64,000 nt of DNA from Parvibaculum sp002684405. Lineage in GTDB: Bacteria > Pseudomonadota > Alphaproteobacteria > Parvibaculales > Parvibaculaceae. The notes beneath the pieces were generated by a model. That model worked only from the letters and a program-made list of their open reading frames with translations. It was not told the origin of the DNA and made no database searches. Below are positions 40,415 to 50,252 of the stretch, piece by piece; position 1 is the stretch's first letter, and the number at the start of each line of letters is the position of its first letter. The stretch is taken from assembly GCA_965140395.1 (NCBI GenBank), contig OZ223205.1:868001-932000 (forward strand). Reading direction: 5' to 3'. The position numbers were made by a program, and so were the translations under genes.

Positions 40415-41772
40415 TGAGCGACGCAGCGTATAAAGACGAAATGGATGCCGAGGCCCCGCCGGTCGCGACCGAAGATCCCGCGCCCCCGCCGCGCGCGGGC
40501 GCGGACGAGACGCGTGGTGCTCAGCCGGCAAACGATCAGAATGCGAGCGAGGGCGGCCTTGCCCCCGTCATGAAGCCGGTGCCGCGTATCACCATTCACG
40601 CGTTCTGCGAATTTCCCGAGAGCGGCAGCACCATCCAGCGCGCAGGCGAAGACCGCCGCCTGGCCAAGGCGCATCTGACCGTTCATATGGGCGGTGTGGC
40701 CGCCGCGGTCGAGCAGTATCAGACCGCATCCACACCCAATCTGATCATCGTCGAAACCTCCGCGTCGGGGAACGAACTTTTCAGCCAGCTTGGCGCCCTT
40801 GCAGAAGTTTGCGACGCGGGAACGAAAGTGATCGTCGTCGGTCACCTGAACGACGTCTCGCTCTATCGCGAGATGATCCGGCAAGGGGTGAACGAGTATC
40901 TCGTGGCGCCGCTGAAGCCGCTCGCCGTGATCGAGGCCGTCTCGCGCCTCTATATCGATCCCGACGCGCCGCCGATCGGGCGGACTATCGCTTTTATGGG
41001 CGCTAAGGGCGGTGTCGGCTCAAGCACGCTTGCGCATAATATCGGCTGGTCGATCTCCACGAGCTTCAACGAAGATGTCGTGATCGCCGATCTGGATCTC
41101 CCCTTCGGGACGGCGGGCCTCGACTTCAATCAGGATCCGGCTCAGGGCATTGCCGACGCACTGACCGCGCCGGAACGTCTCGACGACGTGCTGCTCGACC
41201 GGCTTCTCGTCAAATGCACGGACAGGCTGAGCCTCTTTGCGGCACCCGCCGTTCTCGACCGCGAATATGAGGTCGATACGGAATCCTGCGAAAGCGTAAT
41301 CGAAATCGTTCGCGCGGGCGTGCCGTGCGTGATTGTCGATCTTCCGCATATCTGGTCGCCCTGGACGAAGAAGGCGCTTCTGGCTGCCGATGAGGTGGTC
41401 ATTACCGCCATGCCGGACCTTGCCAGCCTGCGGAATACCAAGAACCTGGTCGACCTGATCCGTCAGGCCCGTCCCAATGACACGCCGCCGCGCATCGTTC
41501 TGAACCAGGTCGGCGTTCCCAAGCGGCCCGAGATTCCGGCAAAGGATTTCGCCGAGGCGATCGGAATGGATCCTGCGTTGGTGATCCCGTTCAATCCCGG
41601 TCTTTTCGGCGCGGCCGCCAATAACGGCCAGATGCTCGAAGAGCTCGAACCGAAGGGCAAGACCTCGGACAATTTGCGTGATCTTGCGCAGATGCTTTGC
41701 GGGCGCGAAGCGAACGTCGGCAAGGCGCGAAAATCGTTCTCGCTCAAGAAACTGTTCAGCCGAAAAGCCTGA
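40411..41772 (+). CDS. cpaE: Pilus assembly MinD/ParA-like ATPase CpaE
   Basis: A 453-residue protein with a disordered acidic/Pro-rich N-terminus, a response-regulator-like domain without an obvious phosphoacceptor (about 60-180), and a ParA/MinD ATPase domain with deviant Walker A GAKGGVGSSTLAHN (about 196-209), DLDLPFGTAGLD and VIVDLPH. In Caulobacter it positions the pilus machinery at the pole. Start ATG 40411 overlaps the cpaD stop. Confidence 0.92.
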   Translation: MMSDAAYKDEMDAEAPPVATEDPAPPPRAGADETRGAQPANDQNASEGGLAPVMKPVPRITIHAFCEFPESGSTIQRAGEDRRLAKAHLTVHMGGVAAAVEQYQTASTPNLIIVETSASGNELFSQLGALAEVCDAGTKVIVVGHLNDVSLYREMIRQGVNEYLVAPLKPLAVIEAVSRLYIDPDAPPIGRTIAFMGAKGGVGSSTLAHNIGWSISTSFNEDVVIADLDLPFGTAGLDFNQDPAQGIADALTAPERLDDVLLDRLLVKCTDRLSLFAAPAVLDREYEVDTESCESVIEIVRAGVPCVIVDLPHIWSPWTKKALLAADEVVITAMPDLASLRNTKNLVDLIRQARPNDTPPRIVLNQVGVPKRPEIPAKDFAEAIGMDPALVIPFNPGLFGAAANNGQMLEELEPKGKTSDNLRDLAQMLCGREANVGKARKSFSLKKLFSRKA

Positions 41773-41789
41773 ACCGGAGGTAGTGGAAA

Positions 41790-43241
41790 GTGTTTGGACG
41801 CCGGAACGAAGGACAAGCTGTTGCGCCCCGCAAACCTGCGGCGCCGGCCCGCCCCGAGACGCAGTCCGGCGGGCAGAAGGCCGCCGCGCCAAAGGCGCCG
41901 CCTCCCAAACCCGCGCCCGCCCAGTCCGCACCGGCTGCGCGGCCGAGCGCGACCGTGGATGATCGTTCCGAGAACTACTACCAGATCAAGACCACGATCT
42001 TTAACGCGTTGATCGATACGATCGACCTGACGCAGCTCGCCCAGCTCGATACGGAAAGCGCACGCGAGGAAATCCGCGACATCGTGAACGAGATTCTTTC
42101 GATCAAGAATGTCGTGATGTCGATTTCCGAGCAGGAAGCGCTGCTCCAGGATATTTGCAACGACGTGCTCGGGTATGGTCCGCTCGAACCGCTGCTGGCC
42201 CGCGACGATATTGCCGACATCATGGTGAATGGCTGCGAACGCACTTTCATCGAAGTGAACGGCAAGACCGAAGTGACGGGTGTTCGCTTCCGCGACAACA
42301 GCCAGCTCATGAACATCTGCCAGCGTATCGTGAGCCAGGTCGGCCGCCGCGTCGATGAATCGAGCCCGATATGCGATGCGCGCCTGCCGGACGGCTCTCG
42401 CGTCAACGTGATCGTTCCGCCGCTGGCCATCGACGGCCCCGCGCTTACCATTCGTAAGTTCCGCCGCGACAAGCTCAAGATGCAGGACCTGGTGGAGTAC
42501 GCCTCCATCTCCCCTGAAGGAGCGGAGGTCCTCGGTATCATCGGCAAGGTTCGCTGCAACGTCCTGATCTCCGGCGGTACGGGTTCAGGTAAGACGACGC
42601 TTCTGAACTGCCTCACCGCCTTCATCGAGCATGACGAGCGCGTGATTACCTGCGAAGACGCCGCCGAACTTCAGCTTCAGCAGCCGCATGTGGTGCGTCT
42701 CGAAACCCGCCCGCCCAATCTGGAAGGGCAGGGGCAGGTGACGATGACCGAGCTCGTCCGTAACTGCCTGCGTATGCGCCCCGAACGTATCATCGTGGGT
42801 GAGGTGCGTGGACCGGAAGCCTTCGACCTTTTGCAGGCCATGAACACCGGTCACGACGGTTCCATGGGTACGCTCCATGCGAACAGTCCGCGAGAGGCCC
42901 TGTCTCGTCTGGAAAGCATGATCACCATGGGCGGCTACAACCTGCCTTCCAAAACCATTCGCGAAATGATCGTGGGATCGATCGATGTGATCATCCAGGC
43001 CGCGCGTCTGCGAGACGGTTCGCGCCGTATCACGCATATCACCGAGGTGCTCGGCACCGAAGGCGATGTGGTGATCACCCAGGATCTTTTCGTCTACGAC
43101 ATGGACGGTGAAGACGAGCACGGCCGCATCCTCGGCAAGCACAAATCGACGGGTATCGCCCGCCCCGCATTCTGGGACAGGGCGCGTTACTACAATCAGC
43201 ACCAGAATCTTGCCGCGGCCCTCGACCGCGCACAGGACTGA
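41790..43241 (+). CDS. cpaF: Tad pilus secretion ATPase CpaF (TadA)
   Basis: A 483-residue type II/IV secretion-type hexameric ATPase that powers Flp pilus assembly and perhaps retraction. After a Pro/Ala-rich ~60-residue extension, the conserved core carries Walker A SGGTGSGKTTLLNCL (about 261-275), an Asp box near VITCEDAAELQLQQ, Walker B RIIVGEVRGPEAFDLLQAMN and the His box GHDGSMGTLHANSP. It starts with GTG eight bases after GGAGGT. The extension is typical of alphaproteobacterial CpaF. Confidence 0.95.
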   Translation: MFGRRNEGQAVAPRKPAAPARPETQSGGQKAAAPKAPPPKPAPAQSAPAARPSATVDDRSENYYQIKTTIFNALIDTIDLTQLAQLDTESAREEIRDIVNEILSIKNVVMSISEQEALLQDICNDVLGYGPLEPLLARDDIADIMVNGCERTFIEVNGKTEVTGVRFRDNSQLMNICQRIVSQVGRRVDESSPICDARLPDGSRVNVIVPPLAIDGPALTIRKFRRDKLKMQDLVEYASISPEGAEVLGIIGKVRCNVLISGGTGSGKTTLLNCLTAFIEHDERVITCEDAAELQLQQPHVVRLETRPPNLEGQGQVTMTELVRNCLRMRPERIIVGEVRGPEAFDLLQAMNTGHDGSMGTLHANSPREALSRLESMITMGGYNLPSKTIREMIVGSIDVIIQAARLRDGSRRITHITEVLGTEGDVVITQDLFVYDMDGEDEHGRILGKHKSTGIARPAFWDRARYYNQHQNLAAALDRAQD

Positions 43242-43258
43242 ACGGAAACGGCAGCCGG

Positions 43259-44245
43259 ATGGATCAGGCCACGTTCATCATCATTGCGATCTCGTTCCTC
43301 GTTGCTGTGGGCATCGGAGGTGTCGGTTTCGTTTTCGTCGGCGGACAGAACTCCGCGCAAAAAAGGGTTGCGCGTGTGGCGGGGCCCGGCCGTGCAAAGA
43401 ATGCACGGGTTGAAAGCGAGGCCGATAGCAGCGAAAAGCGTCGCAAGCAGATGCAGGAGACGCTGAAAGGACTGGAAGAGCAGCAGAAAGAGCACAAAAA
43501 GAAGCTTTCTCTTGCGATGCGGCTGGAACGGGCCGGCCTCAAGATCGATACGCGCTCGTTCCATATGTTGAGCGCCATTGTCGGCCTGATAATGGCGGGT
43601 CTTCTGCTTCTGACGGGCTTTTCGAGCCTTGTCGGCCTGTTGGGCGGATTTGCGGTCGCATTTGGCGTGCCGCGCTGGATTCTGAAATTTCTTATCAACC
43701 GGCGTCAGAAGGCATTTGCCGAGGAGTTTGCCAACTCCATCGATGTCATCGTGCGCGGTGTGAAGGCGGGCCTGCCGATCAATGACTGTCTGAAGATCAT
43801 CGCCAACGAAGCGCCCGATCCCGTGGGACAGGAATTCCGCGATCTCGTAGAGGGGCAGCGCGTCGGTGTTTCCATGGAACAGGGCCTCATGCGCATGTAT
43901 GAGCGCATGCCGCTGGCCGAAGTGAACTTCTTCATGATCGTTCTGAACATCCAGCAGAAGACCGGCGGTAACCTGTCCGAGGCGCTGGGAAATCTCTCCC
44001 GTGTTCTGCGCGATCGCAAAAAAATGCGCGGCAAGATCAAGGCGATGTCGCAGGAGGCGAAAGCTTCCGCCGCCATCATCGGTTCGCTGCCGCCCGGGGT
44101 CATGGGGCTTATCACCCTGACCTCGCCGGGATACATGGATCTCCTCTTCTCCACCACGCTGGGTAATATCCTCATTATAGGTGGCGCCTGCTGGATGCTG
44201 TGCGGCGTGCTGGTGATGCGGAAGATGATCGACTTCAAGTTCTAG
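43259..44245 (+). CDS. tadB: Pilus assembly inner-membrane protein TadB
   Basis: A 328-residue T2SSF/GspF-like platform protein. One helix is at residues 3-24 and three to four more lie in the C-terminal half (one near 97-140, one near the end). The central T2SSF domain has SIDVIVRGVKAGLPINDCLKIIANE and TGGNLSEALGNLS. A basic coiled-coil region (about 45-90) precedes the first helix pair. It pairs with TadC to form the assembly platform for CpaF. Confidence 0.92.
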   Translation: MDQATFIIIAISFLVAVGIGGVGFVFVGGQNSAQKRVARVAGPGRAKNARVESEADSSEKRRKQMQETLKGLEEQQKEHKKKLSLAMRLERAGLKIDTRSFHMLSAIVGLIMAGLLLLTGFSSLVGLLGGFAVAFGVPRWILKFLINRRQKAFAEEFANSIDVIVRGVKAGLPINDCLKIIANEAPDPVGQEFRDLVEGQRVGVSMEQGLMRMYERMPLAEVNFFMIVLNIQQKTGGNLSEALGNLSRVLRDRKKMRGKIKAMSQEAKASAAIIGSLPPGVMGLITLTSPGYMDLLFSTTLGNILIIGGACWMLCGVLVMRKMIDFKF

Positions 44246-44253
44246 GACGCATC

Positions 44254-45225
44254 ATGCTGCAGACCTTCGAAGCCCTGTTAACCGTCGAGAACGTGGTCAT
44301 GCTGCTGACCGCGATGGCCGCCTTTGCGACCATCGTGACGCTGGCCTCGCCTCTTCTCGATCAGGACAAGCTCGGTACGCGCATGAAGGCGGTGGCAAGT
44401 GAACGCGAAGCAATGCGCGCGCGTGCACGCGAACAGCTCGCCAATGAACGAACCAGGTTGCGCAGCACCCCAAAGGGGCTGATCAAGCAGGTCGTCGACC
44501 AGTTCGGCCAAAGCGGCAACCTGCTAGAAAACCAGGCCCTCAAGGACAAGTTGCGGCGCGCTGGCTTTCGCGGAACGGCACCGCTTTATACCTTTGCTTT
44601 CTTCCGCTTCGTGATGCCGCTCATCCTTTTTCTCGTCACACTCTTCTATCTGGGCGTTGTCGATGATTTCGGCCTGAACCCTGTGTCGCGTCTGGCGGCT
44701 GCCGCTGCGGCGGCCTTTATCGGCTTCTACCTGCCTAACCTTTTCGTGGAAAACGTCATTGCGCGTCGGCAGGACTCGATCCGCAAGGCCTTTCCCGATG
44801 CGCTCGACCTTTTGCTGATCTGCGTGGAATCCGGCATGTCGATCGAAGCGGCCTTCCAGAAGGTCGCGAGCGAAATCGGCTTGCAATCGGTGGAACTCGC
44901 CGAGGAACTGACACTGACGACGGCCGAGCTTTCCTATCTGCAGGATCGCCGTCAGGCCTATGAGAACTTGGCATTGCGTACCGGGTTGCCGGGCGTGAAG
45001 GCTGTGGTGACGAGCTTGGTGCAGGCTGAACGCTATGGCACCCCGCTGGGGACGGCGCTTCGCGTGATGGCGCAGGAAAATCGCGACATGCGTATGTCCG
45101 AAGCCGAAAAGAAGGCTGCCGGCCTGCCGCCCAAGCTGACCGTGCCGATGATCCTGTTCTTTCTTCCGGTGCTCTTCGTCGTCATTCTGGGCCCGGCCAT
45201 CATTCAGGTCATGGATATCAAATAG
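44254..45225 (+). CDS. tadC: Pilus assembly inner-membrane protein TadC
   Basis: A 323-residue T2SSF-domain protein, partner of TadB. It has a helix at about 11-32, two at about 108-160 and one at the C-terminus. The cytoplasmic T2SSF core reads FPDALDLLLICVESGMSIEAAFQKVASE and ERYGTPLGTALRVMAQENRD. ATG 44254 is nine bases after tadB; ATG 44200 would overlap it. A strong terminator follows the gene. Confidence 0.92.
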   Translation: MLQTFEALLTVENVVMLLTAMAAFATIVTLASPLLDQDKLGTRMKAVASEREAMRARAREQLANERTRLRSTPKGLIKQVVDQFGQSGNLLENQALKDKLRRAGFRGTAPLYTFAFFRFVMPLILFLVTLFYLGVVDDFGLNPVSRLAAAAAAAFIGFYLPNLFVENVIARRQDSIRKAFPDALDLLLICVESGMSIEAAFQKVASEIGLQSVELAEELTLTTAELSYLQDRRQAYENLALRTGLPGVKAVVTSLVQAERYGTPLGTALRVMAQENRDMRMSEAEKKAAGLPPKLTVPMILFFLPVLFVVILGPAIIQVMDIK

Positions 45226-45266
45226 GCCTGCCTCCTCTCATGAGGGGAGGAACAAGGCGGCGAACG

Positions 45267-45303
45267 AAAAAGGGCGCTTCGGTCAATCCGAAGCGCCCTT
45301 TTT
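45267..45303. terminator. Terminator ending the cpa/tad operon
   Basis: AAAAAGGGCGCTTCGG-TCAAT-CCGAAGCGCCCTTTTT forms a 16-bp stem with A and T tracts on opposite sides, so it terminates the cpa-tad genes and the convergent TPR gene. Confidence 0.92.
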
Positions 45304-45326
45304 GTTGGTCTCGAAGGACGGCTTCC

Positions 45327-46283
45327 TCAGGAAGAGGGAGAACCGGCGCTGGCTTGAGGGGTGGCGTCATTGCCATCCAGTGTCTTCATCTTTTCCCAGA
45401 GGGCCGGCTGGCTCAGCATGGATTTCAGATAGGAGATGTTGTTCTCCGCAATATTGGGCGGCAGGTCTGCGCGGGCGAGGCGGCGCGCTTCCTCGAAATG
45501 GCCCTGGAGCCCCAGAACCACCGCAAGGTTCTGCCGGGCGGAAGCACCCGCATTGGGATTGGCCACTGCCTTGCGCAGGACTTCCTCCGCCTTGTCCAGA
45601 TCGCCTTCCAGCGCGTAGGAAAGTCCCATATTGGTGAGCACGGACGGTTCGCCCGGCGCCAACGCCAGGGCCTTTTCATATTCGCCGCGCGCTTCGCCAT
45701 AGCGGCCCATCTGATCGTAGGCGACGCCGATGGCGGAGGGCAGCCTCCAGTCCTTGGGAGATTGTCCGAATGCCGCCTTCAGCATGGAGACGCCCTGATC
45801 GACGCGGCCGCTGGCGACCAGCACCTTGCCATATTCGCCGAGCACGGCCGGATTGTTCTTGTGGAGGAGCTGGATGCGCTGCATCACCGTCGCGGCCTGA
45901 TCGTAGGATCCGATATGGCGCAGCGCGCTCGAATACTGGACGGCGATCTCCGCATTGTCCTTATGGCGGTCATGCAGGAAACTCCAGCAGGTTGCCGCCG
46001 TCACGTAATCATTGGTTTTCAGCGCCTTGAGCGCGGCTTCGCGCAGCTCGCCGTCGCTTTGTCTGGTTGGGGCCGGGGCCTGGCTCTCGGCGCCTGCTTT
46101 GGTCGTCATCGCATTCGGCGTGGCGGTGCCGCTTCCCGTCGAGGCGCAGCCGCCAAGGGCGAGGACCGAGCAGACGGTCGCCATCGCCAGATAAGGCACA
46201 CGGCGTCCCGGCCGGCGCACCGAACGGTAGTGTTTCCGGCCTGCCGGAATACTATGGAAATCTTGGACAAGCGGCTTGGTCAT
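45327..46283 (-). CDS. tadD: TadD-like TPR lipoprotein
   Basis: A 318-residue lipoprotein with lipobox LGGC (about residue 46) and about six TPR helices (ALKTNDYVTAATCWSFLHD, ...EIAVQYSSALRHIGSYDQA..., ...EPSVLTNMGLSYALEGDLDKAEE...). TadD-type pilotins assist secretin assembly in Tad systems. The C-terminal ~15 residues are Ser/Pro-rich. It is convergent with tadC and reads from its own promoter, so expression is uncoupled from the operon. Confidence 0.78.
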   Translation of the reverse strand: MTKPLVQDFHSIPAGRKHYRSVRRPGRRVPYLAMATVCSVLALGGCASTGSGTATPNAMTTKAGAESQAPAPTRQSDGELREAALKALKTNDYVTAATCWSFLHDRHKDNAEIAVQYSSALRHIGSYDQAATVMQRIQLLHKNNPAVLGEYGKVLVASGRVDQGVSMLKAAFGQSPKDWRLPSAIGVAYDQMGRYGEARGEYEKALALAPGEPSVLTNMGLSYALEGDLDKAEEVLRKAVANPNAGASARQNLAVVLGLQGHFEEARRLARADLPPNIAENNISYLKSMLSQPALWEKMKTLDGNDATPQASAGSPSS

Positions 46284-46469
46284 CGCTTCATATCCCGCAA
46301 TGATGGTGGCAAGCCAAAAGGCGCGGCAGCGCCCGCCCGGCTCTGCAACCCTGATAGTCGGCTACACCCGTCAAGAAAGGATTAATTATAAGAATTGAGG
46401 CGAACGCCTCATTTGGGGAGGGTGCCGCCGACTAGAATGAGGGCTGCGCGGCCGAAAGAGGCATAGGGA

Positions 46470-47600
46470 ATGCGGGACGTATTGGAGGAAATCTGGCGCG
46501 GTTTGAGCGAACGCCGCCTGGGCGGTCCGGTGTTGGCCGTAATCGGCCTGCTGGCGCTCGTCGCGCTCGGTGTGGCCTCCTGGTGGCGCGCGCCCGACAG
46601 CTTCGAGGACGGGCCGGGTATCGTTACCTTCTTCCAGATCGGCACAGGCAGCGTGGACAGCCCCTATTTTGCCGTGGGCGAGCGGCTCGCCGGGGCGATC
46701 AGCCGTCCACCGGGTACGCCGCCTTGCGATAACGCCGGCCCTTGCGGTGTGAGGGGGCTGGTCGCGGTGGTGAAATCCTCAGCCGGTGCCGCCGCCAATA
46801 TCCGCGCGGTCGAAGCGGGTCAGTTCGAATCCGCTCTTGTCCCCGCCATCATGCTCGACCTTGCCTATCGCGGGAAGCAGCCTTTCAAGGGCGAAAAACC
46901 TTATAGCGGCCTGCGCGCCGTCGCCTCCGTCTATCGGGAGAACGTCTTTGTCGTGGCAAGCCGGGGCGCCCATATCTCTCGCTTTGAAGATCTGCGGAAA
47001 ATGCGCATCGCCATCGGGCCCAAAGGCTCTCCCTTGCGGGAGACGGCATTGCAGGTGCTGGCGGCATTCGGCATCGGGCCGCGCAATGCGGTCCTGAGCG
47101 ACGAGTTGCCCGAGCGCGCCGCCGACCTCGCCTTGTTCGGCCAGCTCGACGCCTTTTTCATGATCGGCGAACCCCGCGCGCCGCTTCTGCGCAGCCTGAC
47201 AGACCGCGGCGCCGTGGACATTGTACCGATCGATGGACCTCAACTGGAGGTGCTGCGCAAGACGGCTCCCTTCCTCGTGCCCGTGACATTGCCGGCGGGA
47301 ACCTTCCGTCTGACCCCGGCCATCGAGACGCTGTCCACGCCGCTGGTTTTCATCTGCGACGTCGATACCTCTCCCGCCCTTGTGGAAGAGATCACAACCG
47401 CCCTCTTTTATCCCGGCAATCACATGCTGCTGTCGCCGCCTGGACTGGACGGCCTGCTGCCCGGCGAAGGGGAGGAGGAAATGAAGATGGCGGTGGAGGG
47501 ATTGCCTATTCCGCTTCATCGCGGCGCGGCGGCCTTCTTCTACAAGAAGGGCATCATATCGGAACCGCCCTCGACGCAGGTTCCGCTCGAACGCCCGTGA
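46470..47600 (+). CDS. TAXI-family TRAP-type solute-binding protein (membrane-anchored)
   Basis: A 376-residue protein with one N-terminal helix (about 18-40) and a TAXI-type substrate-binding fold. Family-like pieces are FFQIGTGSVDSPYFAVGERLAGAI, ANIRAVEAGQFESALV, LRKMRIAIGPKGSPLRETALQVL and the later VEEITTALF. TAXI proteins feed a 4TM/12TM TRAP permease, but no TRAP membrane subunit is nearby, so this is an orphan. A retained membrane anchor is unusual for a periplasmic receptor. GAGG-type ribosome-binding signal is weak. Confidence 0.85.
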   Translation: MRDVLEEIWRGLSERRLGGPVLAVIGLLALVALGVASWWRAPDSFEDGPGIVTFFQIGTGSVDSPYFAVGERLAGAISRPPGTPPCDNAGPCGVRGLVAVVKSSAGAAANIRAVEAGQFESALVPAIMLDLAYRGKQPFKGEKPYSGLRAVASVYRENVFVVASRGAHISRFEDLRKMRIAIGPKGSPLRETALQVLAAFGIGPRNAVLSDELPERAADLALFGQLDAFFMIGEPRAPLLRSLTDRGAVDIVPIDGPQLEVLRKTAPFLVPVTLPAGTFRLTPAIETLSTPLVFICDVDTSPALVEEITTALFYPGNHMLLSPPGLDGLLPGEGEEEMKMAVEGLPIPLHRGAAAFFYKKGIISEPPSTQVPLERP

Positions 47601-47622
47601 CAAGCCTCGGATAATGCCCGCC

Positions 47623-48306
47623 TCAGAGGAGGCCGCGCTCTTTCATCTCGTCTTGCGCTTCGGCCGTCCATTCCTGCATGGCGGGCAGGCGCAACACGGC
47701 ATCCATGTAAGCGCGCGCCGCACCGTCTTCGTCGCCAAGATCGGCCGGGTCGACGCCATAGGTAACGAAGCGAGTCACCACGGGTGCATACATGGCATCG
47801 GCCACCCCGAAGCGGCCGAACAGAAACCCCTCGTCGCCGTCGGAGAGCTGGCCGAACCGCAGGCGCGCCTCGCGCCAGATCGCGACGATGCGGCGAGCGT
47901 CGCCGAGCGCGTCTTCCGTATGGCCCCGGCCCGGATAGCGGTTGAGAATATCCATCGGCATCTCGCGGCGGAGCCCGGTGAAGCCGGCATGCATCTCCGC
48001 CGCTGCCGCCCGGGCCATGGCCCGGGCGCCCGCATCCTCCGGCCAGAGCTTCTTCATCGGGAAGAGGTCTGCGATGGTTTCGAGAATGGCGAGAGATTCC
48101 GGAATGACGAGCCCGTTCCATTTCAGCGCGGGCACCGTTCCCGCAGGGGAATGGGGCAGAATTTGCGCCTTGGTATCGGGCTGGCGGAGCCGGATGGAGC
48201 GCTCGTAAAAGGGCAGGCCCGCCTGCCGCATGGCAAGCCAGGGGCGCAGGCTCCAGCTCGACCAGTTCTTGTCGCCGATCACCAGTTCGAAATCGAAGGC
48301 CGTCAT
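47623..48306 (-). CDS. Glutathione S-transferase family protein
   Basis: A 227-residue GST-like protein. N-terminal thioredoxin-like fold: FELVIGDKNWSSWSLRPWLAM, with a WSSWS start in place of the usual catalytic Ser/Cys/Tyr, then PAGTVPALKWNGLVIPESLAI (cis-Pro and substrate-site Glu-Ser). The C-terminal helices include GRFGVADAMYAPV. Function undetermined. ATG 48306 is preferred; longer reads go into the aminopeptidase upstream region. It is divergent from the M17 gene. Confidence 0.88.
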   Translation of the reverse strand: MTAFDFELVIGDKNWSSWSLRPWLAMRQAGLPFYERSIRLRQPDTKAQILPHSPAGTVPALKWNGLVIPESLAILETIADLFPMKKLWPEDAGARAMARAAAAEMHAGFTGLRREMPMDILNRYPGRGHTEDALGDARRIVAIWREARLRFGQLSDGDEGFLFGRFGVADAMYAPVVTRFVTYGVDPADLGDEDGAARAYMDAVLRLPAMQEWTAEAQDEMKERGLL

Positions 48307-48433
48307 CTCTTTCACCGGTCTATGGTCCTGTTTGCGGGCGGGAAAGGGCCTATATAGTCTTTTGGACGGCAAAACGCATGCAATAGCTGTGGTCTGTCTT
48401 GCTCCGTTTCTCCTCCTATCCAAGAGGCCCCTC

Positions 48434-49807
48434 GTGCTCGATTTCTTTTTGGCTGACAAAGACAAGGCGGCGACACCGATATGGCTCGTGCGCGCGGAGG
48501 ATCTGGAAGGCTGGCGCAGCACCCATGCGGGAGCGGGTGCCGCATGGGTGGAGACGAGCGGCTTCAAGGGCGAGGCGGGCAAGGTGCTTCTCCTGCCCGA
48601 TGCCTCCGGCGCCGTGTCGGGTGTGTTGCTGGGCACGGGCGACGGATCGGACCCCTTGATCACCGGCGCCTTGGCATCCGCCCTTCCACCGGGCGAGTAC
48701 AGGCTTGCGGGCGGGTTCGACGGCGATCCGATACTCGCCGCATTGGGGTATGCGCTCGGGACCTATCGTTTCACCCGCTATAGCGGGAAGCCGCGCGACT
48801 GGCCGCGCCTCGTGCTGCCTCAGGGCGTGGACGGCGAGGAAGTGGGGAGGTTCGCCCGCGCCATGTTCCTGGCGCGCGATCTCATCAACACGCCGGCCAG
48901 CGATATGAGCCCTGCCGATCTTGCAGCCGCCGCGCAAAACGTGGCGGATACGCATGGGGCGACGATAAGCACCATCGTCGGCGACGAGCTGCTCGCGCAG
49001 AACTATCCGATGATCCATGCGGTGGGCCGGGCCGCCGCTGTGGCGCCGCGCCTGATCGACATACGTTGGGGGCGGGAAGACGCGCCCCGCGTGACGCTGG
49101 TCGGCAAGGGCGTGTGCTTCGATACCGGCGGCCTCGATCTCAAGCCTTCCTCCGCCATGGGCCTGATGAAGAAGGATATGGGCGGCGCGGCGGCGACGCT
49201 CGCGCTGGCCCAGCTTCTTATGGAAGCCAAGATCGATATCCGCCTGCGTCTCCTGATCCCGGCGGTGGAAAACAGCGTTTCCGGCAACGCCTTCCGGCCC
49301 GGTGATGTGCTGCAAAGCCGCAAGGGGCTGACGGTCGAGATCGGCAATACGGATGCGGAAGGCCGGCTCATTCTCGCAGATGCGCTGACAGAGGCCGACA
49401 GCGAAAGCCCCGATCTGCTGATCGACATGGCGACGCTCACCGGCGCGGCCCGCGTGGCGCTGGGGCCGGAGCTGCCGCCCTTCTACACGCATGACGATGA
49501 TTTTGCCCGCGATCTGGCTGCTGTCGCACAGGCGGTTGCCGATCCGATCTGGCGGATGCCGCTCTGGAAGCCTTACGACAATTGGCTCGACAGCAAGATC
49601 GCCGATGTCAGCCACATCTCCGACGGGCCTTTCGCAGGCTCGGTGACGGCGGCCCTTTTCCTGGCGCGTTTCGTCGAAAAAGCCCGGGTCCACGCGCATT
49701 TCGACATCTATGGCTGGATACCGAAACCCAAGCCTGGCAGGCCCGTGGGCGGTGAAGCGCAGGCCATCCGGGCACTCTTCCAGCTCATCCGACGGCAATA
49801 TGGCTGA
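48434..49807 (+). CDS. M17 leucyl aminopeptidase family protein
   Basis: A 457-residue dinuclear-metal aminopeptidase. Metal and active-site motifs: GKGVCFDTGGLDLKPSSAM (Lys and Asp ligands), KKDMGGAAATL, and the NTDAEGRLILADALTEA signature of the M17 active site. It releases N-terminal amino acids in peptide turnover. The GTG at 48434 has GAGG six bases upstream and matches the family N-terminus (LDFFLADKDKAATPIWL). A longer ATG (48230) would overlap the divergent GST gene. Confidence 0.92.
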   Translation: MLDFFLADKDKAATPIWLVRAEDLEGWRSTHAGAGAAWVETSGFKGEAGKVLLLPDASGAVSGVLLGTGDGSDPLITGALASALPPGEYRLAGGFDGDPILAALGYALGTYRFTRYSGKPRDWPRLVLPQGVDGEEVGRFARAMFLARDLINTPASDMSPADLAAAAQNVADTHGATISTIVGDELLAQNYPMIHAVGRAAAVAPRLIDIRWGREDAPRVTLVGKGVCFDTGGLDLKPSSAMGLMKKDMGGAAATLALAQLLMEAKIDIRLRLLIPAVENSVSGNAFRPGDVLQSRKGLTVEIGNTDAEGRLILADALTEADSESPDLLIDMATLTGAARVALGPELPPFYTHDDDFARDLAAVAQAVADPIWRMPLWKPYDNWLDSKIADVSHISDGPFAGSVTAALFLARFVEKARVHAHFDIYGWIPKPKPGRPVGGEAQAIRALFQLIRRQYG

Positions 49808-49889
49808 GCCATGTTTGCCTTGCGGCAGCGTGACGCGCCGATAGACTATCCCCGATGCCGGGCCCTAAAGCCCGGATGGGGGGAAGACG

Positions 49890-50252
49890 ATGTTGGGCAG
49901 GATGGAGGCGCCGGAGGCGCTGGGACTGTGGCGGCGTGTATTGGTGGATGGTATCCGGAGCGAAAGACCGGATCTCACATCGCGTCAGCTTGCCATCATG
50001 CTCATCGTCTATCTCGATCCGCCGCCGCATACGGTGCGGGGTCTCGCCGTGGCGCTGGGCGTGTCCAAGCCCGCCATCACGCGCGCCCTGGACACGCTGG
50101 GGAGCGAAGGAGTGCTCAAACGCGTACGAGACGAGGCGGACCGGCGGAATGTCTTTGTACAGCGTACGGCGAAGGGGTCTATTTTCATGGATGAGTTCGG
50201 CGAGGCCATCATCGCAGCGGCGATGAATGCGAAGGGTCAAACGAAAGAATGA
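49890..50252 (+). CDS. MarR-family transcription regulator
   Basis: A 120-residue MarR/winged-helix protein. It is short, with the wHTH core SRQLAIMLIVYLDPPPHTVRGLAVALGVSKPAITRALDTLGSEG and a wing VRDEADRRNVFVQRTAKG (beta hairpin). GGGGGGAAGACG precedes the ATG. The stop overlaps the NlpC gene by four bases, so the two are co-translated; it may regulate cell-wall hydrolase expression. Confidence 0.85.
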   Translation: MLGRMEAPEALGLWRRVLVDGIRSERPDLTSRQLAIMLIVYLDPPPHTVRGLAVALGVSKPAITRALDTLGSEGVLKRVRDEADRRNVFVQRTAKGSIFMDEFGEAIIAAAMNAKGQTKE

